Assembly: GCF_020711235.1 (NCBI RefSeq)
Contig: NZ_JAJFAV010000017.1
Location: forward strand, 1 to 64,000
Length of the DNA stretch: 64,000 bases
Direction of reading: 5' to 3'
Source: Hymenobacter sp. 15J16-1T3B
GTDB taxonomy: Bacteria; Bacteroidota; Bacteroidia; Cytophagales; Hymenobacteraceae
The translations under genes were made by a program, and so were the position numbers. The notes beneath the pieces are model-generated. The model worked only from the letters and a program-made list of their open reading frames with translations. It was not told where the DNA came from and made no database searches. Positions 8,845 to 17,541 of this stretch are shown one piece after another (the first letter of the stretch is position 1; every line of letters begins with the position of its first letter).

Positions 8845-11283
8845 ATGCTCCGTCATTACCTCACCGTCACCGTGCGGAATCTGCTTAAGCACAAGCTGAT
8901 ATCCGGCATCAACCTCTTCGGCCTGACCACGGGGCTGACCTGCTGCCTGCTGATTCTGGCCTACATCCTGCACGAAACCAGCTACGACCGCCGCGTGCCC
9001 GAGGCCGAGCGCATCTACCGCGTCACCCGCGACTTCTACACCCCCGACGGGGCTACCACGCTGGAGCTCAGCTCGGTGGCCCCGCCCATCGGCCCGCTGC
9101 TGCAGAGCGACTTCCCGCAGATCAAGCAGATGACGCGCCTGCTCTTCAGCGGGCCCATCGTGGTGCGGCACGGGGAGCAGATTCTGACCGAGGACAGCCT
9201 GGCCTTTGCCGAGCCGAGCTTCCTGCCCATGTTCGGTATTCGCATGCTGAGCGGCGACGCCCGCACGGCCCTGCAGGAGCCGCGGGCCGTGCTGCTGGAG
9301 CAGCGCACAGCCCGCAAGTACTTCGGCAACGACAACCCCGTCAACCAGGAGCTAAAAATCGACGCGGGCATCCTTTGCAAGGTGGTGGGCGTGTACCAGG
9401 GCCTGCCCGAAAATGCCCACCTGCACCCGGCCGTACTCGTCTCCTTCAGCACCCTGAACGACTCGACCATCTACGGGGAGCGAAACCTGCGCACCAGCTG
9501 GAGCAACAACGCCTTCCGCACCTACATCCAGCTGCCGGCCGGCTACGACCCGGCCCAGCTGGAAGCCCAGTTTCCGGCTTTTCTCGACCGGCACAAGCCC
9601 CAGGGCAAGCGGGCCACTTCCTACGAGCGGCCCTCCAAAACCACTAGCCTGGCCCTGCAGCGCCTCACCGACATTCACCTGCACTCCAACCGCGCCGACG
9701 AAATCGAGGCCAACGGCGACATCAACCGCGTCTACATCTTCGGCATCATTGCCCTGTTTGTGCTGCTGATTGCCTGCATCAACTACATGAACCTGAGTAC
9801 CGCCCGGGCCGCGCTGCGCGCCAAGGAAGTGGGCGTGCGCAAGGTGGTGGGCGCCCAGCGCTCCGAAATCATCCTGCAATTTCTGGGCGAGTCGGTGCTG
9901 ATTACGGCTGTGGCCACGGTGCTGGCGGTAGGCTGCACGGTGCTGGCCCTGCCCTGGCTGAGCCGGCTCGCGGGCACGGCCTTGCCCTCGCAGCTGCTGT
10001 GGCAGCCGCCGGTGCTGCTGGCTTTGCTGGTGCTGCCGCTGGTGGTGGGCGTGGTGTCGGGGCTGTACCCGGCCCTGTTCATGTCCTCATTCCAGCCCCA
10101 GCAGATCTTGAAGGGCTTCCTCAAGGTCAGCGGCGGGCTGGCCTTCCGGCGGGTGCTGGTGGTGGTGCAGTTCGTGGTGTCCATCGGGCTGCTGGTGAGC
10201 ACCGCCGTGGTGGCCCTGCAGCTGCGCTACCTGCAGCAGGCCCCGCTGGGCTATGAGCGGGAGCAGATTGTCACGCTGGCCTACCCGCCGAGCCTGACCC
10301 CGCAGTACGAAGCCTTCCGCCACGCCCTGCAGCAGCAAGCCGGCGTGCAGGCGCTGGGACGGTCCTCGCGCATCCCGACGGGCCGCCTTCTCGACGCCAG
10401 CGACGCCGCGGCGGCCGTGGGCGACTCGCTGCGGCCCACCTCGGCCGACGTGAAGTACCTCAGCATCGACGAGTATTTCCTGCCAACCTACGGCATCCGG
10501 CTGGCCGCCGGGCGCAACTTCGACCCTAAAGCCTTTCCCACCGATACCATGGGCTTTATCCTGAATGCCACCGCCGTGCGCACGATCGGGTGGAAGTCGC
10601 CGGCCGAGGCCGTGGGCCAGGAGTTTCGCTACGGCGGGGTGCGGGGCCGGGTGCTGGGCGTGACGAACGATTACCACTTCGAGTCCTTGCACCAACCCAT
10701 CGTGCCCATGGTGATGTTTTTGAGCACGGTTACCTCGCGGGCCTCCTACAACGATTTGTCGGTGAAGCTGGCGGGGGCCGACGTGCCGACCGCGCTGCAG
10801 CACCTGGAGCGCACCTGGAAGCAGTTTCTACCCGACCAGCCCTTCACCTACACTTTCCTCGACGAGAGCTACGCCAAGCTCTACCAGGCCGAGCAGCGCC
10901 AGACCTTGCTGTTCAGCATCTTCGCCGGCATTGCCATTCTCATTGCCTGCCTGGGCTTGTTCGGGCTGTCGTCCTTCGCCATCACCCAGCGCGTGAAGGA
11001 AATTGGCATCCGCAAGGTGCTCGGGGCCAGCACCTCCACCATCGTCATGCTGCTCTCCAGCGACTTTATGAAACTCGTGCTGGTAGCGGCGCTGCTGGCT
11101 TTCCCGCTGGCCTGGTACGCCATGCACCGTTGGCTGCAGGACTTCGCCTACCGCATCGATATGCCCTGGTGGGTGTTCCCGCTGGCGGGTCTGGCCGCCG
11201 CCGGCGTGGCCCTGGCCACCATCGTGTCGCAAACGGTAAGCGTGGCCCGCGCCAACCCGGTGAAGAGCCTGCGCACGGAGTAA
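8845..11283 (+). CDS. MacB/FtsX-type ABC transporter permease
   Basis: 812 aa. A first membrane helix at about 18-40 is followed by a periplasmic MacB-PCD-like domain, an FtsX core of three helices (about 290-430) containing MNLSTARAALRAKEVGVRKVVGAQR, a further helix near 435-455, a second periplasmic domain, and a C-terminal FtsX core (about 685-800) with ITQRVKEIGIRKVLGAS. This duplicated FtsX layout of about 800 aa is common in Bacteroidota. With the upstream ATPase and adaptor it should form a MacAB-like efflux or envelope-stress pump. The substrate cannot be told from sequence. Confidence 0.9.
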   Translation: MLRHYLTVTVRNLLKHKLISGINLFGLTTGLTCCLLILAYILHETSYDRRVPEAERIYRVTRDFYTPDGATTLELSSVAPPIGPLLQSDFPQIKQMTRLLFSGPIVVRHGEQILTEDSLAFAEPSFLPMFGIRMLSGDARTALQEPRAVLLEQRTARKYFGNDNPVNQELKIDAGILCKVVGVYQGLPENAHLHPAVLVSFSTLNDSTIYGERNLRTSWSNNAFRTYIQLPAGYDPAQLEAQFPAFLDRHKPQGKRATSYERPSKTTSLALQRLTDIHLHSNRADEIEANGDINRVYIFGIIALFVLLIACINYMNLSTARAALRAKEVGVRKVVGAQRSEIILQFLGESVLITAVATVLAVGCTVLALPWLSRLAGTALPSQLLWQPPVLLALLVLPLVVGVVSGLYPALFMSSFQPQQILKGFLKVSGGLAFRRVLVVVQFVVSIGLLVSTAVVALQLRYLQQAPLGYEREQIVTLAYPPSLTPQYEAFRHALQQQAGVQALGRSSRIPTGRLLDASDAAAAVGDSLRPTSADVKYLSIDEYFLPTYGIRLAAGRNFDPKAFPTDTMGFILNATAVRTIGWKSPAEAVGQEFRYGGVRGRVLGVTNDYHFESLHQPIVPMVMFLSTVTSRASYNDLSVKLAGADVPTALQHLERTWKQFLPDQPFTYTFLDESYAKLYQAEQRQTLLFSIFAGIAILIACLGLFGLSSFAITQRVKEIGIRKVLGASTSTIVMLLSSDFMKLVLVAALLAFPLAWYAMHRWLQDFAYRIDMPWWVFPLAGLAAAGVALATIVSQTVSVARANPVKSLRTE

Positions 11284-11326
11284 GCCGGGGCACGGCGGCT
11301 TGTGGAGTATTTTTCGTTTTTGACGA

Positions 11327-11362
11327 ATACACCACAATTCCACGCCTCATGTTGTGGTGTAT
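11327..11362 (+). terminator. Terminator-like hairpin after the permease, with a repeated arm
   Basis: ATACACCACAA (11327-11337) pairs with TTGTGGTGTAT (11352-11362) and is followed by CCTTTTGT. The arm, in the form ACAAATACACCACA, recurs as a direct copy at about 11376-11389. It probably ends the efflux transcript. Confidence 0.55.
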
Positions 11363-11412
11363 CCTTTTGTGTTCGACAAATACACCACAGCGCTTTAGCT
11401 TATCCATCAACG

Positions 11413-11450
11413 GCGCGGCCATCAACGCTATGACACGTTGATGGCCGCGC
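11413..11450. terminator. Hairpin terminator, 15-bp perfect stem
   Basis: GCGCGGCCATCAACG (11413-11427), an 8-nt loop, then the perfect complement (11436-11450) followed by TTCTTTGTTC. It lies between the convergent permease and ornithine carbamoyltransferase genes and probably serves the plus strand; the minus side has no T-run. Confidence 0.65.
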
Positions 11451-11579
11451 TTCTTTGTTCGACCGGCGTACGTTGGCTCCCGGCCAGAACAGGTTGAGGC
11501 GTACGAGCCAGGCACTTGGCTATGTCGTCCTACGGTTTGCCTAGCGGATGCCGGACGCCGTTCTTCTTCCTGCCGGCTT

Positions 11580-12524
11580 TTACTTCAGCATCTCGTGCAG
11601 CACCGTCTGCATAGAAAACACGCGGTTGCCGGCTTCCTGAATGACCAGGGAATTGGGCGAGTCGAGCACCGCGTCGCCCACTTCCACGTTGCGGCGCACC
11701 GGCAGGCAGTGGATGAACTTGCCGTTGTTGGTCAGGGCCATGTGGCGCGCGTCCACCATCCAACTCGGGTCCTGGGTTAGCACCTTGCCGTAGTCCTGGT
11801 AGCTGCTCCAGTTTTTGGCGTACACGTAGTCGGCGCCTTCCAGGGCTTTAGCCTGGTCGTACTCGATGCGGGCGCCCTTGGTGAACTGCGGGGCTAGCTC
11901 GTAGCCCTCGGGGTGGGTAATGACGAAGTCCACCCAGTCGACCTCGGAGAACCAGTCGGCGAAGGAGTTGGGCACGCACTGGGGCAGGGCGCGCACGTGC
12001 GGGGCCCAGGTCAAGACCACTTTCACGCGCTCGGTCTGCTTGGTTTCGGCCACGGTGATGAGGTCGGCAAAGCTCTGCAGCGGGTGCAGCGTAGCGCTTT
12101 CCAGGCTGATGACGGGCACGGTGGCGTACTGCAGAATCTTGTTGAAGACTACCTCGTTGTAGTCCTCGTCGCGGTCCTTGAGGCCGGGGAAGGTGCGCAC
12201 GCCCAGCACGTCGCAGTACTGGCTCATCACGGCAATAGCCTCCTTGATGTGCTCCTGCGTCGAGCCGTTCATCACCGCGCCGTCGGCCATTTCCAGGGTC
12301 CAGGAATCGGCGCCGGCGTTGAGCACCCAGGCTTGCGCCCCGAGGTTGTAGGCCGCCTTGATGGAGCTCAGGCGGGTGCGCAGGCTGGGGTTAAAGAAAA
12401 TCAGCCCGACGGTCTTGTTCTTGCCCAGGTGCTGGTAGCCGAAGGGGTTCTGCTTAATCTCCAGCGCCTGTTGCAGCAGGGCGCGGTAGTCCGGTACGTC
12501 GGCGAACGAGGTGAATTTTTTCAT
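11580..12524 (-). CDS. argF': N-acetyl- or N-succinyl-ornithine carbamoyltransferase
   Basis: 314 aa. The carbamoyl-phosphate motif FFNPSLRTR (about 43-51) and the C-terminal HCLPVRRNVEV motif identify a transcarbamylase. The MNGSTQEHI block and the absence of the usual ornithine loop fit the acyl-ornithine branch (AOTCase in Xanthomonas, SOTCase in Bacteroides fragilis), which carbamoylates N-acyl-ornithine to N-acyl-citrulline. The residue equivalent to Glu92 of AOTCase and Pro90 of SOTCase, as I recall those sequences, is Gln90 here, so the acyl group cannot be assigned. It sits at the downstream end of the minus-strand arginine set, after carB and a small lipoprotein gene. Confidence 0.88.
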   Translation of the reverse strand: MKKFTSFADVPDYRALLQQALEIKQNPFGYQHLGKNKTVGLIFFNPSLRTRLSSIKAAYNLGAQAWVLNAGADSWTLEMADGAVMNGSTQEHIKEAIAVMSQYCDVLGVRTFPGLKDRDEDYNEVVFNKILQYATVPVISLESATLHPLQSFADLITVAETKQTERVKVVLTWAPHVRALPQCVPNSFADWFSEVDWVDFVITHPEGYELAPQFTKGARIEYDQAKALEGADYVYAKNWSSYQDYGKVLTQDPSWMVDARHMALTNNGKFIHCLPVRRNVEVGDAVLDSPNSLVIQEAGNRVFSMQTVLHEMLK

Positions 12525-12555
12525 GGGGTGTCTACGGGGTTTCAGGACGTCAAGC

Positions 12556-13182
12556 TCAATCTATGGCGACGTTGTGTGCTTCCAATTTGAGGTTAATGCC
12601 TGATTGCTTGCACTGCTGACTAAACTGAGCTAAATCATAAGGACCTAAGCCTTTACCAGTTTGCTTGTTGATAATCCAGTAGTTACGCTGCCGTTTGAAG
12701 ATGTTGCGGTAGTACGGCTCGTTTCTCAACAGGCTATCGGCAACGGCAGTGCACTTAAGCATATCCGACTCCGTGTTATCAAAAGACACTCCTCGGCCAC
12801 TGAGCACGTCATACAGCGGCTTAAACCGCCTAACCTCGTGCAAGTCTGCTGCTGACCAGTCTTTTTTCCAGTTAACCGAGTCGGTAAGGTATTGGTGGTA
12901 TTTGTAGTAGTTGATTCCTAACTCCGTACTTACCGCTGATGTATACTCTTCGTAATCCGGCTTCTGCTCAGCAATGATGAACGTTTCATCAACGTTGAAC
13001 CGTGTCACCTTGCCGTGAATAGCGGTATTGTCGAGGACGTTGCCACCGCTGATGTGATTCATATTGCCACCTTCCCCAACGTAGCTATAGCCGGATCCTA
13101 GCTCGTGGTAATCATCACTCATGTTACATGAGCTTAAACCCAGGGTGGTAAGCACGAGGCAACTAGCAAACTGTTTAACCAT
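12556..13182 (-). CDS. Hypothetical lipoprotein, A+T-rich insert
   Basis: 208 aa. The N-terminus MVKQFASCLVLTTLGLSSC is a lipoprotein signal with the lipobox Cys at 19. The mature part starts NMSDDYHELGSGYSYVGEGG and has an aromatic, charged body with three later Cys. The opening reminds me of DUF3997 proteins, but I cannot confirm this. Its codon use is clearly more A/T-rich than the arginine genes on both sides (many AAT, TAT, ATT codons), suggesting later arrival or relaxed selection. It separates carB from the carbamoyltransferase gene. Function unknown. Confidence 0.7.
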   Translation of the reverse strand: MVKQFASCLVLTTLGLSSCNMSDDYHELGSGYSYVGEGGNMNHISGGNVLDNTAIHGKVTRFNVDETFIIAEQKPDYEEYTSAVSTELGINYYKYHQYLTDSVNWKKDWSAADLHEVRRFKPLYDVLSGRGVSFDNTESDMLKCTAVADSLLRNEPYYRNIFKRQRNYWIINKQTGKGLGPYDLAQFSQQCKQSGINLKLEAHNVAID

Positions 13183-13219
13183 GATAATACAGTAGCAACC
13201 AAATCATAAACGCAAAAAC

Positions 13220-13262
13220 GTGATGCTGAGCACGCGAGATGCTTCGACAAGCTCGGCATCAC
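13220..13262. repeat. Dispersed palindromic repeat, short form
   Basis: GTGATGCTGAGCACGCGAGA then TGCTTCGACAAGCTCGGCATCAC. A shortened inverted-repeat member of the GTCATnCtGAGC family, between carB and the lipoprotein gene. Confidence 0.75.
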
Positions 13263-13319
13263 GGCTTTTTCGTGACGTTCTGTTTGTCAAGGTCTGACTT
13301 CAGGTCGGCTCCTACTGGA

Positions 13320-13353
13320 AAGTTGCCCGGAAACGATGGTTTCCGGGCAACTT
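13320..13353. terminator. Terminator hairpin downstream of carB
   Basis: AAGTTGCCCGGAAAC pairs perfectly with GTTTCCGGGCAACTT around a GATG loop. It lies 50 nt past the carB stop. Part of the arm (CACCCGGAAACCATG) is repeated next to it. Confidence 0.75.
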
Positions 13354-13403
13354 CCACTGGAAAGGCACCCGGAAACCATGCGTTCTAACCAGCTGACACG
13401 TGC

Positions 13404-16400
13404 TTACAGCACCGGCTCGGTTTGCGCCTTGAACTCCTTCCAGCTCTTGATGCTCAGATCCTCCAGCTTCAGCGTGGTGAAGGCGTGGATGAAGGCTTTG
13501 GCCAGGCGGGCGTTGGTGATGAGCGGGATGTTGAAGTCGACGGCCGTGCGGCGGATTTTGTAGTCGTTGTCCAGCTCGCCCTTGGTCGTGTTCTTGGGAA
13601 TGTTGATGACCAGGTCGATTTTCCGTTCGCGCAGGTAAGTCAGGGCGTTGGGCTCCTGCAGCTCGTCGGGCCAGTAAACCAGGGAGCTGGGCACGCCGTT
13701 TTCGGCGAAGAAGCTGTGCGTGCCGTGCGTGGCGTAGATGGTGTAGCCGCGCTGCACCAGCACCTGGGCCGATTCCAGCAGGGCCACTTTGGACGTGAGC
13801 GGACCGCTGGACATCAGCACCGTCTTCTCCGGAATCCGGTAGCCCACCGACAGCAGGGACTTCAGCAGCGCTTCCTCGGCCGTGTCGCCCAGGCAGCCCA
13901 CTTCGCCGGTGCTGGTCATGTCCACGCGCAGCACCGGGTCGGCGCCCTGCAGGCGGGTAAAGGAGAACTGCGAAGCCTTCACGCCCACGAAGGGCAGGTC
14001 GTACACCAACTCGCTCGCGTCGCGGTCCACGTGCTGCCCGAGCAGCACTTTCGTGGCCTTCTTGATCAGGTTGTTGCCCGATACCTTGCTCACGAACGGG
14101 AAGGAGCGCGAGGCGCGCAGGTTGCACTCGATGACGCGGATTTCGCGGTTTTTCTCCAGGAACTGGATGTTGAACGGCCCGCTGATCTGGAAGCGCTTGG
14201 CAATCTTCTCGGCAATGACCTTGAGCTTGCGCACCGTGCCCACGTACACGCGCTGCGGCGGGTAGTACATGGTGGCGTCGCCGGAGTGTACGCCGGCAAA
14301 CTCCACGTGCTCCGAAATGGCGTACGACACGATTTCGCCCTTGTCGGCCACCGCGTCCAGCTCGATTTCCTTGGCATCCTGGATAAACTGCGACACCACC
14401 ACCGGGTACTCGGCGCTGACCTCGGCGGCCAGCTTCAGGTACTCCTCCAGCTCCCGCGGGTTCGACACCACGTTCATGGCCGCGCCCGACAGCACGTAGC
14501 TCGGCCGGATCAGGACCGGGAAGCCCACCTGCTTTACGAAGTCGTAGATGGCCTCCATGGTGGTCAGCTCGCTCCAGCGCGGTTGGGCAATGCCCAGCTC
14601 GTCCATGATGCTGCTGAACTTGTGGCGGTTTTCGGCCTCGTCGATGCGCGAAGCGGCGGTGCCCAGAATGGGCGCGCCGGCGGCTTCGAGGCGGGTGGCA
14701 ATGTTGTTCGGAATCTGCCCGCCGGTGCTCAGAATCACGCCCTGCGGCGCCTCGAAGTCCAGGATGTCCATCACCCGCTCGTACGACAGTTCCTCGAAGT
14801 ACAGGCGGTCCGACACGTCGTAGTCGGTGCTTACGGTTTCGGGGTTGTAGTTGATGATGATGGACTTGTAGCCCTCCTCGTTCACCGTCTGGGCCGCATT
14901 CACGCCGCACCAGTCAAACTCCACCGACGAGCCGATGCGGTACACGCCCGAGCCCAGCACCACCACCGACTTGTCGGTTTCGGGCTCCAGGTCGTTTTCG
15001 GTGCCGTGGTAGGTCAGGTAGAGGTAGTTGGTCTGGGCCGGGAATTCGGCCGCCAGCGTGTCGATTTGCTTGACCACGGGCACCACGCCCAGGGCCTTGC
15101 GGCGGGCGCGCACCAGCATTTCGTTGGCCTTCACCTCAGCCGGACCGAGCAGCTGCACGGCCAGTTGCTGGTCGGAGAAGCCCGATTTCTTGGCCTGGCG
15201 CAGCAGCTCGGTGTCGAGAGCATCGAGGCCGCCCTGCTGGCGCTTTTCGCCGAGCTGCTGGCCCAGCTGGTAGATGCCGTAGAGGCGCTGCAAAAACCAC
15301 CGGTCGATGCGCGTCAGCTCGTACACGCGCTCCACGTCGTAGCCGGCCTGGAAGGCCTCGTTGATGGCGAAGATGCGCTCCTCGTTCGGCTCGCTCAGCA
15401 GCCGGTCGAGGTCCGTGAGGTCGATGGGCTCGGGCTTGTTGGCCACGAAGCCACGCCGGCCGGTATCGAGCATCCGCAGGCCCTTCTGCACGGCCTCCTC
15501 GAAGGTTTTGCCGATGGCCATAACCTCGCCCACGCTCTTCATGGCCGAGCCGATCTGGCGCTGCACGCCCGAGAACTTGCTCAAGTCCCAGCGCGGCAGC
15601 TTCACCACCAGGTAGTCCAGGGAAGGCTCGAAAAAGGCCGAGGTGGTCTGCGTCACGCTGTTTTTCAGCTCGGCCAGCGAGTAGCCCAGGCTCAGCTTGG
15701 CGGCCACGAAAGCCAGCGGGTAGCCCGTGGCCTTGGAAGCCAGGGCCGAGGAGCGCGACAGGCGGGCATTCACCTCAATCACGCGGTATTCCTCCGAGTG
15801 CGGGTCGAGGGCGTACTGAATGTTGCACTCGCCCACGATGCCCAGGTGGCGGATGGTCTTGATGCCGATGCTGCGCAGCTTGTGGTACTCGCGGTTGCTC
15901 AGCGTCTGCGACGGGGCCACCACGATGCTCTCCCCGGTGTGGATACCGATGGGGTCGAAGTTCTCCATGTTGCAGACGGTGATGCAGTTGTCGAACTGGT
16001 CGCGCACCACCTCGTACTCCACCTCTTTCCAGCCTTTCAGCGACTCTTCCACCAGAATCTGGTCGGAGGTCGAGAAGGATTTCTGGGCCAGGGTGCGCAG
16101 CTCGTCCATGTTGTTGGCGAAGCCGCTGCCCAGGCCGCCCAGCGCAAAGGCGGCACGCACGATGATGGGGAAGCCAATCCGCTCCGCCGCGGCCAAGGCG
16201 TCTTCCATCGTCGTCACGGCTTCGCTGCGGGCGGTGAGCACGCCGATCTGGTCGAGCTTTTCCTTGAAGATGTCGCGGTCCTCGGTGTCGATGATGCTCT
16301 GCACGGGCGTGCCGAGCACGCGCACGTGGTACTTCTCGAACACGCCGGCGCGGTACAGGGCCACGGCGCAGTTCAGGGCCGTCTGGCCGCCGAAGGCCAC

Positions 16401-16652
16401 CAGGATGCCGTCGGGCTGCTCTTTCTTGATGACTTCCTCCACGAAGTAGGGCGTCACGGGCAGGAAGTACACGTCGTCGGCAATGTCGTCCGACGTCTGC
16501 ACGGTGGCAATGTTGGGGTTGATGAGGATGGTGCGGATGCCTTCCTCTTTCAGCGCCTTGAGGGCCTGCGAACCGGAGTAATCGAACTCACCGGCCTCCC
16601 CGATTTTGAGGGCACCGGAACCGAGGATGAGAACTTTCTGTGGTTTTTCCAT
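13404..16652 (-). CDS. carB: Carbamoyl-phosphate synthase large subunit
   Basis: 1082 aa, close to the usual 1070-1080. N-terminal KVLILGSGALKIGEAGEFDY is the canonical opening. Two ATP-grasp halves follow: the first has LGGLGSGFANN, the second starts around VVVLGSGVYRIGSSVEFDW. A C-terminal MGS-like regulatory domain contains TIYATHGTHSFFAENG. It makes carbamoyl phosphate from glutamine-derived ammonia, bicarbonate and 2 ATP, with CarA, for arginine and pyrimidines. carA lies about 0.9 kb upstream on the same strand, separated by two small genes on opposite strands and a repeat arm, so the usual carAB pair is split. Confidence 0.97.
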   Translation of the reverse strand: MEKPQKVLILGSGALKIGEAGEFDYSGSQALKALKEEGIRTILINPNIATVQTSDDIADDVYFLPVTPYFVEEVIKKEQPDGILVAFGGQTALNCAVALYRAGVFEKYHVRVLGTPVQSIIDTEDRDIFKEKLDQIGVLTARSEAVTTMEDALAAAERIGFPIIVRAAFALGGLGSGFANNMDELRTLAQKSFSTSDQILVEESLKGWKEVEYEVVRDQFDNCITVCNMENFDPIGIHTGESIVVAPSQTLSNREYHKLRSIGIKTIRHLGIVGECNIQYALDPHSEEYRVIEVNARLSRSSALASKATGYPLAFVAAKLSLGYSLAELKNSVTQTTSAFFEPSLDYLVVKLPRWDLSKFSGVQRQIGSAMKSVGEVMAIGKTFEEAVQKGLRMLDTGRRGFVANKPEPIDLTDLDRLLSEPNEERIFAINEAFQAGYDVERVYELTRIDRWFLQRLYGIYQLGQQLGEKRQQGGLDALDTELLRQAKKSGFSDQQLAVQLLGPAEVKANEMLVRARRKALGVVPVVKQIDTLAAEFPAQTNYLYLTYHGTENDLEPETDKSVVVLGSGVYRIGSSVEFDWCGVNAAQTVNEEGYKSIIINYNPETVSTDYDVSDRLYFEELSYERVMDILDFEAPQGVILSTGGQIPNNIATRLEAAGAPILGTAASRIDEAENRHKFSSIMDELGIAQPRWSELTTMEAIYDFVKQVGFPVLIRPSYVLSGAAMNVVSNPRELEEYLKLAAEVSAEYPVVVSQFIQDAKEIELDAVADKGEIVSYAISEHVEFAGVHSGDATMYYPPQRVYVGTVRKLKVIAEKIAKRFQISGPFNIQFLEKNREIRVIECNLRASRSFPFVSKVSGNNLIKKATKVLLGQHVDRDASELVYDLPFVGVKASQFSFTRLQGADPVLRVDMTSTGEVGCLGDTAEEALLKSLLSVGYRIPEKTVLMSSGPLTSKVALLESAQVLVQRGYTIYATHGTHSFFAENGVPSSLVYWPDELQEPNALTYLRERKIDLVINIPKNTTKGELDNDYKIRRTAVDFNIPLITNARLAKAFIHAFTTLKLEDLSIKSWKEFKAQTEPVL

Positions 16653-16717
16653 TCTAGGAGTTAGAGGAGCAAACCCGCGCGGGGTCGTGTTAAAAGTCTT
16701 GTGGAGCTGGCTACAGC

Positions 16718-17116
16718 TTATTCGCTTGCCTGAGCAGCAGCGGATTTCGTCGCGCTAAAGAGCGTGTCGGTTTTGATAATATCCCATTGCCCAGACGGCC
16801 GCTTAATCATCCAGAGTTTGATGGTGGCGTCGGCCCGTTCGCCCTGCAGAAAGAACTGAAAGACGGACGTATCCTTTTGGGCACCGAGCTGCTTTACCTT
16901 GAAGTTTCGGGCGGTTATTTCGCCGGTGCGGCTGGTGATGCGCGGGGAAATCTTGGCCGATTGCATGGCCCGATTGACCAAGTCCCCTGGCTCCCCCATT
17001 ACGGCTTTCAAGATGGTGCGCTGACCTAGGAACTTGCTGAACAAGTACACGGCGAGAACCAGCGCGCCGGCCACGATAAACACCCAATTCGGCATACCTC
17101 TACGTTGTTCTGGCAT
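16718..17116 (-). CDS. Hypothetical membrane-anchored protein between carA and carB
   Basis: 132 aa. One membrane segment (about 11-28, WVFIVAGALVLAVYLFSKF) is followed by a small soluble domain with alternating beta-strand-like segments (TARNFKVKQL, SVFQFFLQG, ATIKLWMIKR, GQWDIIKTD). The layout resembles Tim21/Coa1-type single-span proteins, but I cannot prove homology. It ends 65 nt before the carB start on the same strand, so it may be cotranscribed. Function unknown. Confidence 0.65.
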   Translation of the reverse strand: MPEQRRGMPNWVFIVAGALVLAVYLFSKFLGQRTILKAVMGEPGDLVNRAMQSAKISPRITSRTGEITARNFKVKQLGAQKDTSVFQFFLQGERADATIKLWMIKRPSGQWDIIKTDTLFSATKSAAAQASE

Positions 17117-17227
17117 ATAAGCAGTGCGTTTGAGGGAGCGAAGTTATAGGGTGAAGTGAACCTGAGTTGAAGTAGCTCTAGTGCTTTAAAAGCTCAGTGT
17201 AAAGGGCGACTTGCAAGGCTTTACAGC

Positions 17228-17235
17228 TACTTTTG
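17228..17235 (+). promoter_or_regulatory. -7 promoter element TACTTTTG
   Basis: A perfect match to the Bacteroidota -7 consensus TAnnTTTG, ending 3 nt before the ATG of the small membrane protein. No good -33 TTTG is seen at the usual spacing. If used, the mRNA would be leaderless or nearly so. Confidence 0.5.
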
Positions 17236-17238
17236 AGT

Positions 17239-17448
17239 ATGAGACTTCGCCTTGACGCCATTGTTTTTACACTTGTTATCAGCCTGATAATCTGCTTGCC
17301 CCATTCATCTTATGCGAATGAAGGACAAAAAATCTTAGGAGGTTATGGCAAGCTATTTTCAGCACTGGGCTGGATAATAGTTGGCATTGGCATCCTTTGG
17401 GTGGCTGTCCAAGTGGGTAAAAACATGGACCAAAACGATGAGCAGTGA
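17239..17448 (+). CDS. Small secreted or membrane protein, A+T-rich
   Basis: 69 aa from the ATG at 17239. A signal peptide MRLRLDAIVFTLVISLIICL ends near SSYA-NEG. The mature part has one membrane segment (about 36-55, LGWIIVGIGILWVAVQVG) and a short charged tail NMDQNDEQ. It is strikingly A+T-rich compared with carA and carB and points against them. I do not recognise the family. The signal peptide plus membrane helix and the -7 element at its start argue that it is real. Confidence 0.6.
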   Translation: MRLRLDAIVFTLVISLIICLPHSSYANEGQKILGGYGKLFSALGWIIVGIGILWVAVQVGKNMDQNDEQ

Positions 17449-17474
17449 AGCTTGTCTTGGGCTCTAGCAACGAA

Positions 17475-17507
17475 GCGGTAGAGATGCTTCGACAAGCTCA
17501 GCATGAC
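17475..17507. repeat. Dispersed repeat, single arm
   Basis: GCGGTAGAGATGCTTCGACA then AGCTCAGCATGAC. One arm of the class C repeat (compare 22875-22909), between the small membrane protein and carA. Confidence 0.7.
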
Positions 17508-17541
17508 GTTCTTGTTTGTCGCGCTGAGCTTGGTCGTTCGG

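Noticed and set aside
13422-16664. A 1080-codon open frame antisense to carB
   Set aside because: It mirrors carB exactly, reads as low-complexity His/Val/Gly/Gln-rich sequence, and arises from the lack of stops in the antisense frame of high-GC genes.
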